From Streptomyces rishiriensis (GTDB lineage Bacteria; Actinomycetota; Actinomycetes; Streptomycetales; Streptomycetaceae): DNA of 64,000 nucleotides. Both the position numbers and the translations under genes were made by a program. Below are positions 1-7,325 of the stretch, piece by piece. How positions within the stretch are numbered: position 1 is the first letter of the stretch; each line of letters starts with the position of its first letter. Under the pieces are notes generated by a model that did not search any database, was not told where the DNA came from, and saw only the letters and a list, made by a program, of their open reading frames with translations. The stretch is from NCBI RefSeq assembly GCF_003112535.1, contig NZ_BEWA01000008.1:310001-374000 (forward strand), written 5' to 3'.

Positions 1-493
1 GTTCGGTGACGTCCCGCTTCAGCACCGCGTCGCTCCAGTCCAGGCCGAGGCCCGCCTGGATCTCACGGGCGCGGGCCAGCGTGGCGCGGCCGCTGACGAA
101 CGGGTTGCCGCGCCGCTGCGCGAGTTCCTCGAACACGAGGTTCTCGGCGACGCTGAGACCGGGCACGACGCCCTCGCCGATCCGCTGGTGCACCGTCTGG
201 ATGCCCAACCGGCGGGCGGCGAGCGGGGAGTCGAGGACGACGGGTGCGCCGTCCACGCGGATCCGGCCGCCGTGGCCGGGGTGGACGCCAGAGAGGATCT
301 TGATCAGGGTCGACTTGCCGGCGCCGTTCGCGCCGAGCAGCGCGACCACGCTGCCCGGTGCGATGTCGAGCGAGACGGAGGCGAGGACCGTCCTGCCGCC
401 GAACGCCATGCTGACGTCGGCGAGCGTGACGGCCGGGGCCGGCCCGGCGGGCTCCGCCAAGTCGACGGGTTCGGCGGGCTCAGTGGGCGACAT
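1..493 (-). CDS. Sugar-type ABC transporter ATP-binding protein (partial)
   Basis: Only the first 164 residues are in the window; the gene runs off the left edge. It is a cytoplasmic ABC ATPase of the ribose/monosaccharide importer type (RbsA/MglA-like). A low-complexity Pro/Ala/Glu start is followed by the ATPase fold with Walker A GANGAGKST (Lys near residue 60) and a Q-loop region (QTVHQR) typical of sugar importers. The ATG at 493 lies inside the end of the upstream binding-protein gene, a 14-bp overlap that implies translational coupling. The carbohydrate class is inferred from the Walker region and the partner lipoprotein. The signature motif, Walker B and any second ATPase half lie outside the window. 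Confidence 0.88.
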   Translation of the reverse strand, partial: MSPTEPAEPVDLAEPAGPAPAVTLADVSMAFGGRTVLASVSLDIAPGSVVALLGANGAGKSTLIKILSGVHPGHGGRIRVDGAPVVLDSPLAARRLGIQTVHQRIGEGVVPGLSVAENLVFEELAQRRGNPFVSGRATLARAREIQAGLGLDWSDAVLKRDVTE

Positions 494-1577
494 TCGGGAT
501 CCAGTCCGCGGTGGAGACCTGCGAGAGGTTCAGCGCGGGCAGCGCCTGCCGCAGCTGGTCCATGTTCGCGATCTTCTTCTCCCGCAGGAAGTCCTGCGTG
601 ATGGCGACGGCCGGGAACTCCACGGACGTCCTGCCGAGTCGGCCGGCCAGCTCCAGGGCGGTGGTGCGCACGACGGCCGCGCCGACGGCGGACGGGTCGG
701 TGCCCGCGGTCGCGACCCAGGGGCTGTCCGCCGCGGTCATCTGCTGGATGTCGGCGTTGGAGACGTCCGCGCCGAACACCTTCACCCTGTCCTGCAGCTT
801 CTTGTTCTGCACGGCGAGCACGGCGCCCTTGGCGAGTTCGTCGTAGGGCGCGAAGACGCCGGTGACGTCGGAGTGCTGGGTGAGCGCGGCGGAGACCAGG
901 GGAACGTTGTCGGTGGCCGTGGAGTCGGTGACCTTGCCGACCTTGAACTGCTGCTTCCAGGCCTCGGCGGTCACCGTGGACTTCCAGACGGCGTCGCGCT
1001 TGTCGAGGGCCGCGTAGCCGGCGACGTTGACGTAGCCGACCCTGGCGTTCTTCCCGACCTGACCGGCCATCACGTCGAGGACGGCCTTGGCCATGCTCGC
1101 GTCGTCCTGCTCCGTGGACACGACCCCCTTGGTGGGGGTGTCGACGTCGTAGACGACGACCTTGACGCCCTTCTTCACGGCCTTGTCGATCTCCGGCTGG
1201 ATGGTGGCCGGGAACCCGTGGTCGATGATGATCGCCTTCGCGCCGGAGTTGATCGCCGAGGACAGGTCGGTGGCCTGCTTGGCGTTGTCGGCCTGGGCGT
1301 CGTACACGGTCAGGTCGATGCCGAGGGCCTTGGCCTGGGCCTTCGCTCCGTTGCCCCACTGCTCGAAGTAGTCGCCGGCGCCACTCTGCCGCACCAGGGC
1401 GACCTTGACCGGGCCCGCGCCGAACGGTGCGGGCTTCTTGCCGGTGGCCGCGGCGGCCGGGGCCGCGGTGTCGGCCGTGCCCGTGGAGGCGTCGGAGGAC
1501 TGGGAGCAGCCCGACAGGACGAGGGCGGAGACGGAGGCCAGGGAGAGCGCGGCGAGAGGCAGACGGGCACGGGACAT
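480..1577 (-). CDS. Sugar ABC transporter substrate-binding lipoprotein (RbsB-like)
   Basis: A 365-residue type-1 periplasmic-binding-protein-fold solute receptor, anchored outside the membrane by a lipid. It has a signal peptide with lipobox LSGC (Cys near residue 24), then a Ser/Thr/Ala linker, then the two-lobed domain. The phrases VALVRQSGAGDYFEQW and AIIIDHGFPATI resemble RbsB-family proteins. The start is ATG at 1577, with a GGAG Shine-Dalgarno 8-9 nt upstream. It is the first large gene of a leftward operon with the ATPase gene. The ligand cannot be read from the sequence. The promoter holds a LacI-type operator and a Cys-ending leader peptide, and the divergent genes are methionine salvage, so a pentose or thio-pentose ligand is possible (inference). 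Confidence 0.9.
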   Translation of the reverse strand: MSRARLPLAALSLASVSALVLSGCSQSSDASTGTADTAAPAAAATGKKPAPFGAGPVKVALVRQSGAGDYFEQWGNGAKAQAKALGIDLTVYDAQADNAKQATDLSSAINSGAKAIIIDHGFPATIQPEIDKAVKKGVKVVVYDVDTPTKGVVSTEQDDASMAKAVLDVMAGQVGKNARVGYVNVAGYAALDKRDAVWKSTVTAEAWKQQFKVGKVTDSTATDNVPLVSAALTQHSDVTGVFAPYDELAKGAVLAVQNKKLQDRVKVFGADVSNADIQQMTAADSPWVATAGTDPSAVGAAVVRTTALELAGRLGRTSVEFPAVAITQDFLREKKIANMDQLRQALPALNLSQVSTADWIPNVAH

Positions 1578-1741
1578 GGAGAGCTCCAGGTACGGGGCGG
1601 TGCGAAGCGGAGGGGCACGAGAGCGTGCGGGCAGGCGCGGGGGCCGAGAAGGTGCGCGACCGGAGCGAGGGGCGAGAACGAGCCACGGCGGGGTGGCGGA
1701 CAACGCCCGGGGAACGGGGGCGCGTCGGGCTCCGGGAGGGG

Positions 1742-1813
1742 TCAGCGACAGCTGGCCGTGGTCGACCGGAGCAGGTCCACGTACAGCCGCCGCACGAGCA
1801 GCAGCGTCTTCAT
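1742..1813 (-). CDS. Putative Cys-ending leader peptide of the ABC operon
   Basis: A 23-codon ORF, too short for normal gene calls, that ends in RRLYVDLLRSTTASCR and then TGA. The R-L-(H/Y)-V-D-L-x-R ... A-x-C-R pattern is the hallmark of actinomycete putative leader peptides found before sulfur-related and some transporter genes; they are thought to act by cysteine-dependent attenuation. It lies 164 nt upstream of the binding-protein start, on the same strand. No Shine-Dalgarno is visible. A promoter with -35 TTGACG and a weak -10 would start the transcript at or very near the ATG, so leaderless translation is likely. Function as a cis-acting sensor is inferred from the family pattern. Confidence 0.7.
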   Translation of the reverse strand: MKTLLLVRRLYVDLLRSTTASCR

Positions 1814-1820
1814 ACGCAGA

Positions 1821-1849
1821 TGATGAGAACGTTTTCAGCCGCACGTCAA
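1821..1849 (-). promoter_or_regulatory. Promoter with LacI-type operator for leader peptide/ABC operon
   Basis: Read leftward: -35 TTGACG (1849-1844), a 17-nt spacer, then a weak -10 TCATCA (1826-1821). Inside the spacer lies TGAAAACGTTCTCA (1837-1824), a 14-bp palindrome with one mismatched pair and the central CG typical of LacI-family operators. A bound repressor would block the promoter. A second inverted repeat, GTCAT-N5-ATGAC (1870-1884), lies about 20 bp further upstream and could serve this promoter or the divergent mtn promoter. No LacI gene is in the window; it may lie left of the edge with the rest of the transporter. Confidence 0.6.
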
Positions 1850-2029
1850 AGAAGTGGACACGAAATCCCGTCATATGAGATGACGACCTCGTCACAGTCG
1901 GTGCACACACCATCGGCGGTTACCATCACCGGAGCGGCATGCGCCCTGGCGTGTCGCGGTCGAGTGATGCTCCTCCACCGCCCTGCCCGCGCTCCCCACT
2001 CCTCCTTCCAGACTTCTGGAGTTGCTTCC

Positions 2030-2629
2030 ATGACGCTGCTGACGACCTGGTCCGAGTCCGGCCCGGAGACCCTGGTGCGCCGCACCTCCGACCCCGCCGA
2101 GATCGCCGAGGCGCTCGCGCCGCTGGGCGTGCGCTACGAGCAGTGGCCGATCCGCGAGGACGTCCCCGCGGACGCCGACGGCGACACGGTCTTCGCCGCC
2201 TACGGCCCGGAGATCGAGAAGCTGAACGCCGAGGAGGGCTTCACCACGGTCGACGTCCTCGGCCTGCACCCCGGCGACGACCCGGAGTTCCCGGCGAAGG
2301 CGAAGGCCGCCCGGGAGAAGTTCCTCCAGGAGCACACCCACGACGACGATGACGAGGTCCGCTTCTTCGTCTCCGGCTCCGGCATCTTCTATCTGCACGT
2401 CGGCGGCGAGGTGCACGCGGTCCTCTGCGAGAAGGGCGACCTGCTGGGCGTCCCGCGCGGCACCACCCACTGGTTCGACATGGGCACGAAGCCGTCGTTC
2501 ACGGCGATCCGCTTCTTCCACGAGGAGGACGGCTGGATCGGCAACTTCACCGGCTCCCCCATCGCCGCCCGTTTCCCGGACTACGACACCATCGCGGCCG
2601 GCCACGCGGCCGACCGGGACGCCGCGTGA
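2030..2629 (+). CDS. mtnD: Acireductone dioxygenase
   Basis: A cytosolic cupin enzyme of methionine salvage. With Fe2+ it cleaves acireductone to the methionine precursor 2-keto-4-methylthiobutyrate plus formate (with Ni2+ the products differ). It has 199 residues, with the cupin metal motif near residues 102-109: EHTHDDDDE supplies His102, His104 and Glu109, and PRGTTHWFD supplies the fourth ligand, His147. The start is ATG 2030, with CTGGAG about 8 nt upstream. It is first in a tight operon: its TGA overlaps the GTG start of mtnC by 4 bp. It diverges from the ABC transporter operon. Confidence 0.96.
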   Translation: MTLLTTWSESGPETLVRRTSDPAEIAEALAPLGVRYEQWPIREDVPADADGDTVFAAYGPEIEKLNAEEGFTTVDVLGLHPGDDPEFPAKAKAAREKFLQEHTHDDDDEVRFFVSGSGIFYLHVGGEVHAVLCEKGDLLGVPRGTTHWFDMGTKPSFTAIRFFHEEDGWIGNFTGSPIAARFPDYDTIAAGHAADRDAA

Positions 2630-3360
2630 GCCTGCGGGACCCGGCGTTCGACGTGGACGCCGTGGTGCTCGACATCGAGGGCACCACGAGCGCCACGGGT
2701 TTCGTCGTGGACGTGCTGTACCCGTACTCGCGCGCCCGGTTCGCCGAACTGCTCGCCGAGCGGGCCGAGGAGCCCGCGGTGGCGCGGGCGATCGCGCAGG
2801 TGCGGGAGCTCACGAGTGAGCCGGACGCCGACACGGCCGCGATCGAGAAGACGCTGAACGCCTGGCTGGACGACGACCGCAAGGCGACCCCGCTGAAGAC
2901 CCTGCAGGGCATCGTCTGGTCCGAGGGCTTCGCGCGCGGCGACCTGGTCTCGCACTTCTACGACGACGTCGTACCGCGGCTGCGCGCCTGGCACGCGGCC
3001 GGACTGCGGCTGTACGTCTACTCGTCCGGGTCGGCGGCGGCGCAGCGGGCCTGGTTCGCCAACAGCCCCGAGGGCGACCTCACGCCACTGGTGAGCGGCC
3101 TGTACGACACCGAGAACGCCGGTCCCAAGCAGGAGCCGGAGTCGTACCGCCGCATCGCCACGGGGACCGGCGTCGAGCCGTCCCGGCTGCTGTTCCTCTC
3201 CGACCGGCCGGGCGAGCTGGACGCGGCCCGCGAGGCGGGCTGGCGCACCGTCGGCGTCCGGCGGCCGGGAGAGCCGTACTTCGAGCAGGGAGTCGGCGAC
3301 CACGCGCAGGCGGGGTCGTTCGACGAGATCACCGTCGGCACCACCGGGAGCACCGCATGA
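2626..3360 (+). CDS. mtnC: Acireductone synthase (enolase-phosphatase E1)
   Basis: A 244-residue HAD-superfamily enzyme that enolises and dephosphorylates 2,3-diketo-5-methylthiopentyl-1-phosphate to acireductone, the substrate of MtnD. Motif I is LDIEGTT near residues 15-21; Asp16 is the predicted nucleophile, and DIEGT(T) is specific to this subfamily. Motif II is YVYSSGS, and a late acidic motif is in FLSDRPGELDAA. The GTG start at 2626 overlaps the mtnD stop, and its own stop overlaps the mtnB start (ATGA), so the three genes are probably translated together. Confidence 0.96.
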   Translation: MSLRDPAFDVDAVVLDIEGTTSATGFVVDVLYPYSRARFAELLAERAEEPAVARAIAQVRELTSEPDADTAAIEKTLNAWLDDDRKATPLKTLQGIVWSEGFARGDLVSHFYDDVVPRLRAWHAAGLRLYVYSSGSAAAQRAWFANSPEGDLTPLVSGLYDTENAGPKQEPESYRRIATGTGVEPSRLLFLSDRPGELDAAREAGWRTVGVRRPGEPYFEQGVGDHAQAGSFDEITVGTTGSTA

Positions 3361-3965
3361 CCGCCGAGATCACCGCACTGGACCTGGAGGAGGCGGGCGC
3401 GGTCCTGGCCGCCGAGTCCGCCCGTTTCGCCTCCTTCGGCTGGATGCGCGGCACGTCCGGCAACCTGTCGGTCGTCCTGACGCGCGAACCGCTGCGGCTC
3501 GCCGTCACCGCGAGCGGCCACGACAAGGGCGAACTGACGCCCGCCGACGTGGTGCTGGTCGACGGGCGGGGCGCCGCGGTGAACGGCGGCCGGCCGTCCG
3601 CGGAGGCCGAGCTGCACGCCCGCGTGGCCGCGCTGACCGGCGCGGGAGCCGTGGTGCACGTCCACACGGTGGCGTCCGTGGCGCTGGGGCACCGGCACCC
3701 GGGCGGGATCGTCTTCAAGGATCTGGAGATGCTCAAGGGGGTCGGCCAGCCCGCCCACGACGTCGAGGTGACGCTGCCGGTCATCGCCAACAGCCAGGAC
3801 ATGAAGGTGCTCGGCGACCGGCTGGAGGCGGCCCGCGACCAACGGATGCCCGCCGTGGTCGTGGCCGGGCACGGCCTGTACGTATGGGGCGACGACCCGC
3901 GCCAAGCCCGCCACCACACCGAGGTCGTCGAGTGGCTCCTGGAGTTGGAGCTCACCCGCCGCTGA
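3357..3965 (+). CDS. mtnB: Methylthioribulose-1-phosphate dehydratase
   Basis: A 202-residue class II aldolase/adducin-fold zinc enzyme that dehydrates methylthioribulose-1-phosphate, the MtnA product. Visible features are the early MRGTSGNLS substrate loop, the zinc-binding HVHTVASV and the late AGHGLYVWG histidine. The start overlaps the mtnC stop by 4 bp. The three enzymes encoded on this strand act after MtnA, whose gene faces them on the other strand with its 3' end 86 bp away. No separate enolase (mtnW) or MTR kinase (mtnK) gene is visible in the window. Confidence 0.95.
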   Translation: MTAEITALDLEEAGAVLAAESARFASFGWMRGTSGNLSVVLTREPLRLAVTASGHDKGELTPADVVLVDGRGAAVNGGRPSAEAELHARVAALTGAGAVVHVHTVASVALGHRHPGGIVFKDLEMLKGVGQPAHDVEVTLPVIANSQDMKVLGDRLEAARDQRMPAVVVAGHGLYVWGDDPRQARHHTEVVEWLLELELTRR

Positions 3966-4051
3966 GTGCCCGGCGCCGGACGCACGGCGCCGGGACACGC
4001 GGTGCCGGGACACGCGGCGAGGCCCCACGGGACGGCCGCGCGGCCGGGTGC

Positions 4052-5083
4052 TCAGCGCATCCGGTCGCCGGGCAGTTCACCGGCGGAGACCTCCAGCACA
4101 CCCCGCTCGGTCACCAGGCCCGTGACCAGGCGGCCCGGCGTGACGTCGAACGCCGGGTTGTGGCCGCGCGAGCCGGTCGGCGCCGTGCGCACACCCGCCC
4201 ACTCCAGCACCTCCTCCTCGCCCCGGAGTTCGATGTGGATGTCCGCGCCGGTCGCCGTGGACAGGTCGACCGTGGTCGTGGGCGCGGCCACCAGGAACGG
4301 GACGCCCGCGTCGGCGCAGGCCAGGGCCACGCCCACGGTGCCGACCTTGTTGGCCGTGTCGCCGTTGGCCGCTATGCGGTCGGCGCCGACGACCACCGCG
4401 TCGACCTGGCCGCGCAAAATCGTTCCGGCCGCCGCCCCGTCGGCCTGGACGTAGTGCGCGATGCCCTCCTGGACGAGCTCCCAGGCGGTCAGGCGCGAGC
4501 CTTGGAGCAACGGGCGGGTCTCGTCGACGTACACCACCTCCAGGCGTCCTCGCGCGTGCAGTTCACGGATGACGCCGAGGGCGGTGCCCCAGCCCGCGGT
4601 GGCCAGCGCTCCGGTGTTGCAGTGCGTCAGGACGCGCAGCGGGCGGTCCTCGCCGACCCGCTTCAGCAGCCAGTCCGCGCCGGCCGCGCCCATCGCGCGG
4701 TTCGCCTCGACGTCCTCGCGCTGGACGGCGGCCGCCTCCGCCAGGACCGCGTCGAGCCCCTCGGCGAAGCGGGTCATGACCCGGTCGACGCACACCATGA
4801 GGTTCACCGCCGTCGGACGCGCCTCGCGGACGCGGGCGACGGCCGCGCGCACCTCGGCCTCCGACCAGCCCTCGCGCGCGCCCTGCAGCACGGCGATCGC
4901 GACGCCGTACGCGCCCGCCGCGCCGATCGCGGGGGCGCCGCGCACGACGAGGCGACGGACGGCGTCGACCAGGGTGTCCACATCGCGGACATCCACGATC
5001 TGGGTGCGATGCGGCAGCAGCGTCTGATCGATGAGCGCCAGACCGTTTCCGGTCCATTCGACGGCACGAAGTTCCTGGGACAT
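4052..5083 (-). CDS. mtnA: Methylthioribose-1-phosphate isomerase
   Basis: A 343-residue eIF2B-alpha-like fold enzyme that converts 5-methylthioribose-1-phosphate to methylthioribulose-1-phosphate, the entry step to MtnB-MtnC-MtnD. The substrate loop RGAPAIGAAGAYG, the catalytic-Cys segment LTHCNTGALAT and the catalytic-Asp segment GADRIAANGDTANK are all intact. The start is ATG 5083 (MSQELRAVEW), preceded by AGGAGCG; a longer in-frame reading to 5587 has no family similarity and is rejected. The gene converges on mtnB. About 310 bp separate it from the GntR gene; that stretch holds the GntR palindrome and two short leader hairpins upstream of mtnA. Confidence 0.95.
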   Translation of the reverse strand: MSQELRAVEWTGNGLALIDQTLLPHRTQIVDVRDVDTLVDAVRRLVVRGAPAIGAAGAYGVAIAVLQGAREGWSEAEVRAAVARVREARPTAVNLMVCVDRVMTRFAEGLDAVLAEAAAVQREDVEANRAMGAAGADWLLKRVGEDRPLRVLTHCNTGALATAGWGTALGVIRELHARGRLEVVYVDETRPLLQGSRLTAWELVQEGIAHYVQADGAAAGTILRGQVDAVVVGADRIAANGDTANKVGTVGVALACADAGVPFLVAAPTTTVDLSTATGADIHIELRGEEEVLEWAGVRTAPTGSRGHNPAFDVTPGRLVTGLVTERGVLEVSAGELPGDRMR

Positions 5084-5354
5084 AAAGGGACGCTCCTGGT
5101 GTTCCGGTGGCGACAGCCACGGTACCCGACCTGGGGAACCACAGTTCGGGGCGATCGAGCAGACGTCCGGGCGGCAGCGGATCCGACCACCCCGCCCGCA
5201 CCGTGTCCAGATGCCGAGACGCGGACCGATGGAGCGGCCGGAGGAGGCCGGGGACGGCCGGGCAAGGCCGGGAGGCCCGACGGTGAGGCGGTGATCACTG
5301 GTGGCGATCGCCGCTCCGGAGGCAGTCCGCCGATCTGGCCTCATAATGACCGCT

Positions 5355-5371
5355 GAGACATCGGATGTCTC
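5355..5371. promoter_or_regulatory. Perfect palindrome, probable GntR autoregulatory operator
   Basis: GAGACATCGGATGTCTC is a perfect 7-3-7 inverted repeat ending 25 nt before the GntR start codon, just upstream of its AGGAGG Shine-Dalgarno. Inverted repeats of this size next to an FCD-type GntR gene are usually the regulator's own site. The rest of the mtnA/GntR intergenic stretch (5084-5354) is GC-rich, with no other clear gene or site. Confidence 0.6.
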
Positions 5372-5396
5372 GACGTGGAACGACAGGAGGACGGAC

Positions 5397-6068
5397 ATGG
5401 CAGTCACCGACGAGGCGATCGAGCGGATCAAGGGCATGATCGTCTCGGGTGCGCTGCGCCCCGGGGACCGGCTGCCCAAGGAGAGCGAACTCGCCGCCGA
5501 GCTGGGCCTGTCCCGCAACTCGCTGCGCGAGGCGGTGCGCGCCCTGTCGCTGATCCGGATCCTGGACGTACGGCAGGGCGACGGCACCTATGTGACCAGT
5601 CTCGACCCCCAACTGCTCCTGGAGGCGCTGAGTTTCGTCGTGGACTTCCACCGCGACGACACCGTCCTGGAGTTCCTGGCGGTGCGCCGCATCCTGGAGC
5701 CGGCCGCCACGGCGATGGCCGCGCTGCGCGTCAGCGAACAGCAACTGGACGCGCTGGAGTCCCAGTTGGACAAGCTCGGGGGCGCTCCGTCGGTGGAGGA
5801 ACTCGTCGCCAGCGATCTGGAGTTCCACCGGGGCATCGTGCAGAGCGCCGGCAACTCGGTGCTGTGCTCCCTGCTCGACGGGCTGTCCGGGCCCACCACC
5901 CGGGCCCGGATCTGGCGCGGGCTGACACAGGAGGACGCGGTCTCCGGCACCCTGCGCGAGCACCGGGCGATCCTCTCGGCGCTGCGCGACCGCGACGCGG
6001 AGGCGGCGCGTTCGTGGGCGACGGTGCACATCGCGAGCGTCGAACAGTGGCTGCGGTCCTCCCTGTAG
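5397..6068 (+). CDS. GntR-family transcriptional regulator (FCD/FadR type)
   Basis: A 223-residue regulator. The N-terminal winged helix (IERIKGMIVSGALRPGDRLP, then ELGLSRNSLREAVRAL) is followed by an all-helical FCD effector domain from about residue 90 (RRILEPAATAMAAL, DLEFHRGIVQSAGN). FCD domains bind small organic acids through a metal-His site, and the histidines of LEFHRG and TLREHRAIL fit this. The start at 5397 has an ideal AGGAGG six nt upstream; a longer in-frame start at 5301 is rejected. It stands alone, divergent from mtnA, with its own operator. Its target genes are not evident. Confidence 0.9.
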   Translation: MAVTDEAIERIKGMIVSGALRPGDRLPKESELAAELGLSRNSLREAVRALSLIRILDVRQGDGTYVTSLDPQLLLEALSFVVDFHRDDTVLEFLAVRRILEPAATAMAALRVSEQQLDALESQLDKLGGAPSVEELVASDLEFHRGIVQSAGNSVLCSLLDGLSGPTTRARIWRGLTQEDAVSGTLREHRAILSALRDRDAEAARSWATVHIASVEQWLRSSL

Positions 6069-6246
6069 GCCGGTGACGGTGAGCGCGGGACGGCAGCGCG
6101 CAGGGGCGCCGATCATCGCGGGGTGTCCCGGGGTGGCGAACGGGGCAGTGATCCGGTTGCTCCCCGCGCAAGGGGGCTGCGGGCGCCCCCGCGGAACGCC
6201 GTAAGGTTGGGTGGTCAAGCGAGGGCACGTCGGAAGGAGGCGCTGG

Positions 6247-7182
6247 GTGATCGAGCTCGAGGGGGTTCCCGAGCTGATCGACCCGGTCATGGTGGCCGCG
6301 TTCGAGGGCTGGAACGATGCCGGCGACGCCGCCTCCACCGCGGTCGCGCATCTGGAGCGGGAGTGGAAGGGCGAGGTGTTCGCGGCGCTGGACGCCGAGG
6401 ACTACTACGACTTCCAGGTGAACCGCCCCACGGTGTGGATGGACGCCGGCGTGCGCAAGATCACATGGCCGACGACAAGGTTGTCGGTCGTCCGGGTCGG
6501 CGGTGACAAGCCACGCGACCTGGTGCTCGTGCGCGGCATCGAACCGTCCATGCGCTGGCGCTCGTTCTGCAACGAGTTGCTGGGCTTCGCCCACGAGCTG
6601 GGCGTGGAACTGGTGGTCGTCCTGGGCGCGCTGCTCGGCGACACCCCGCACACGCGTCCGGTTCCGATCAGCGGGACCACGTCGGACGCCGATCTGGCGC
6701 AGCGCATGGACCTGGAGGAGACCAAGTACGAGGGCCCCACGGGCATCGTCGGCGTCCTTCAGGAGGCGTGCACGCACGCGGGTGTGCCCGCGGTCAGTCT
6801 GTGGGCGGCCGTCCCGCACTACGTCTCGCAGCCGCCGAACCCGAAGGCGACGCTGGCCCTCCTCAACCGTCTGGAGGACCTGATCGACGTCCGCATCCCG
6901 CTGGGCGAGCTGCCCGAGGACGCGCGCGCGTGGCAGGTGGGCGTGGACCAGCTGGCCGCCGAGGACACCGAGGTCGCCGAGTACGTCCAGACGCTGGAGG
7001 AGGCACGGGACACCGCGGAGCTGCCGGAGGCGTCGGGTGAGGCGATCGCCCGCGAGTTCGAGCGCTACCTGCGGCGGCGGGACGGCGGCGGTCCGCCCGA
7101 CCCCGGGGAGCGCACCCGGCCCCCCAAGCCGCCGAAGCCGAGCGGGGAGACCCCGGACGACAGCGATTCGTCGGACGACTGA
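6247..7182 (+). CDS. PAC2 family protein
   Basis: A 311-residue member of the PAC2 (proteasome-assembling-chaperone-2 fold) family, conserved in actinobacteria with no settled role. Diagnostic segments are MVAAFEGWNDAGDAAS near the start, VLVRGIEPSMRWRSFCNELL and VGVLQEACTHAGVPAVSLWAAVPHYV. The acidic, disordered C-terminus (about the last 40 residues) is Pro/Asp/Ser rich. The GTG start at 6247 is chosen because GGAAGGAGG precedes it; the in-frame codon at 6211 lacks a ribosome site. It converges on mshC across strong hairpins. Confidence 0.88.
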   Translation: MIELEGVPELIDPVMVAAFEGWNDAGDAASTAVAHLEREWKGEVFAALDAEDYYDFQVNRPTVWMDAGVRKITWPTTRLSVVRVGGDKPRDLVLVRGIEPSMRWRSFCNELLGFAHELGVELVVVLGALLGDTPHTRPVPISGTTSDADLAQRMDLEETKYEGPTGIVGVLQEACTHAGVPAVSLWAAVPHYVSQPPNPKATLALLNRLEDLIDVRIPLGELPEDARAWQVGVDQLAAEDTEVAEYVQTLEEARDTAELPEASGEAIAREFERYLRRRDGGGPPDPGERTRPPKPPKPSGETPDDSDSSDD

Positions 7183-7244
7183 GCGGACCGGCCGGAGGCC
7201 CGTCGAGCGCACACACAGGACGCATGAGGCCGCGAGAGCGGCGA

Positions 7245-7320
7245 AGGGGCGCCTCCCGGGATCGGGGGGCGCCCCTCTCATGGCTCATGACCGGCACAGT
7301 CATGGCTCATGACTGTGCCG
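7245..7320. terminator. Two hairpins between convergent PAC2 and mshC genes
   Basis: The first hairpin, 7245-7276, has 9-bp arms AGGGGCGCC/GGCGCCCCT. The second, 7292-7320, is a perfect 13-bp inverted repeat with a 3-nt GCT loop. TCATGGCTCATGA appears twice (7278-7290 and 7300-7312), so the second stem looks partly like a duplication of a smaller palindrome. There is no long T-run, as is usual in Streptomyces. They probably terminate transcription from both sides. Confidence 0.7.
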
Positions 7321-7325
7321 AGGTG

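Noticed and set aside
304..1686. Long leftward ORF overlapping the lipoprotein gene in another frame
   Set aside because: Arg-rich shadow; the in-frame lipoprotein has the signal peptide, lipobox and fold.
5084..5200. Possible riboswitch upstream of mtnA (two short hairpins, GGTTCCCCAGGTCGGG)
   Set aside because: I compared it with SAM-IV and c-di-AMP riboswitch cores from memory and the conserved bases do not line up; only generic small stems remain.
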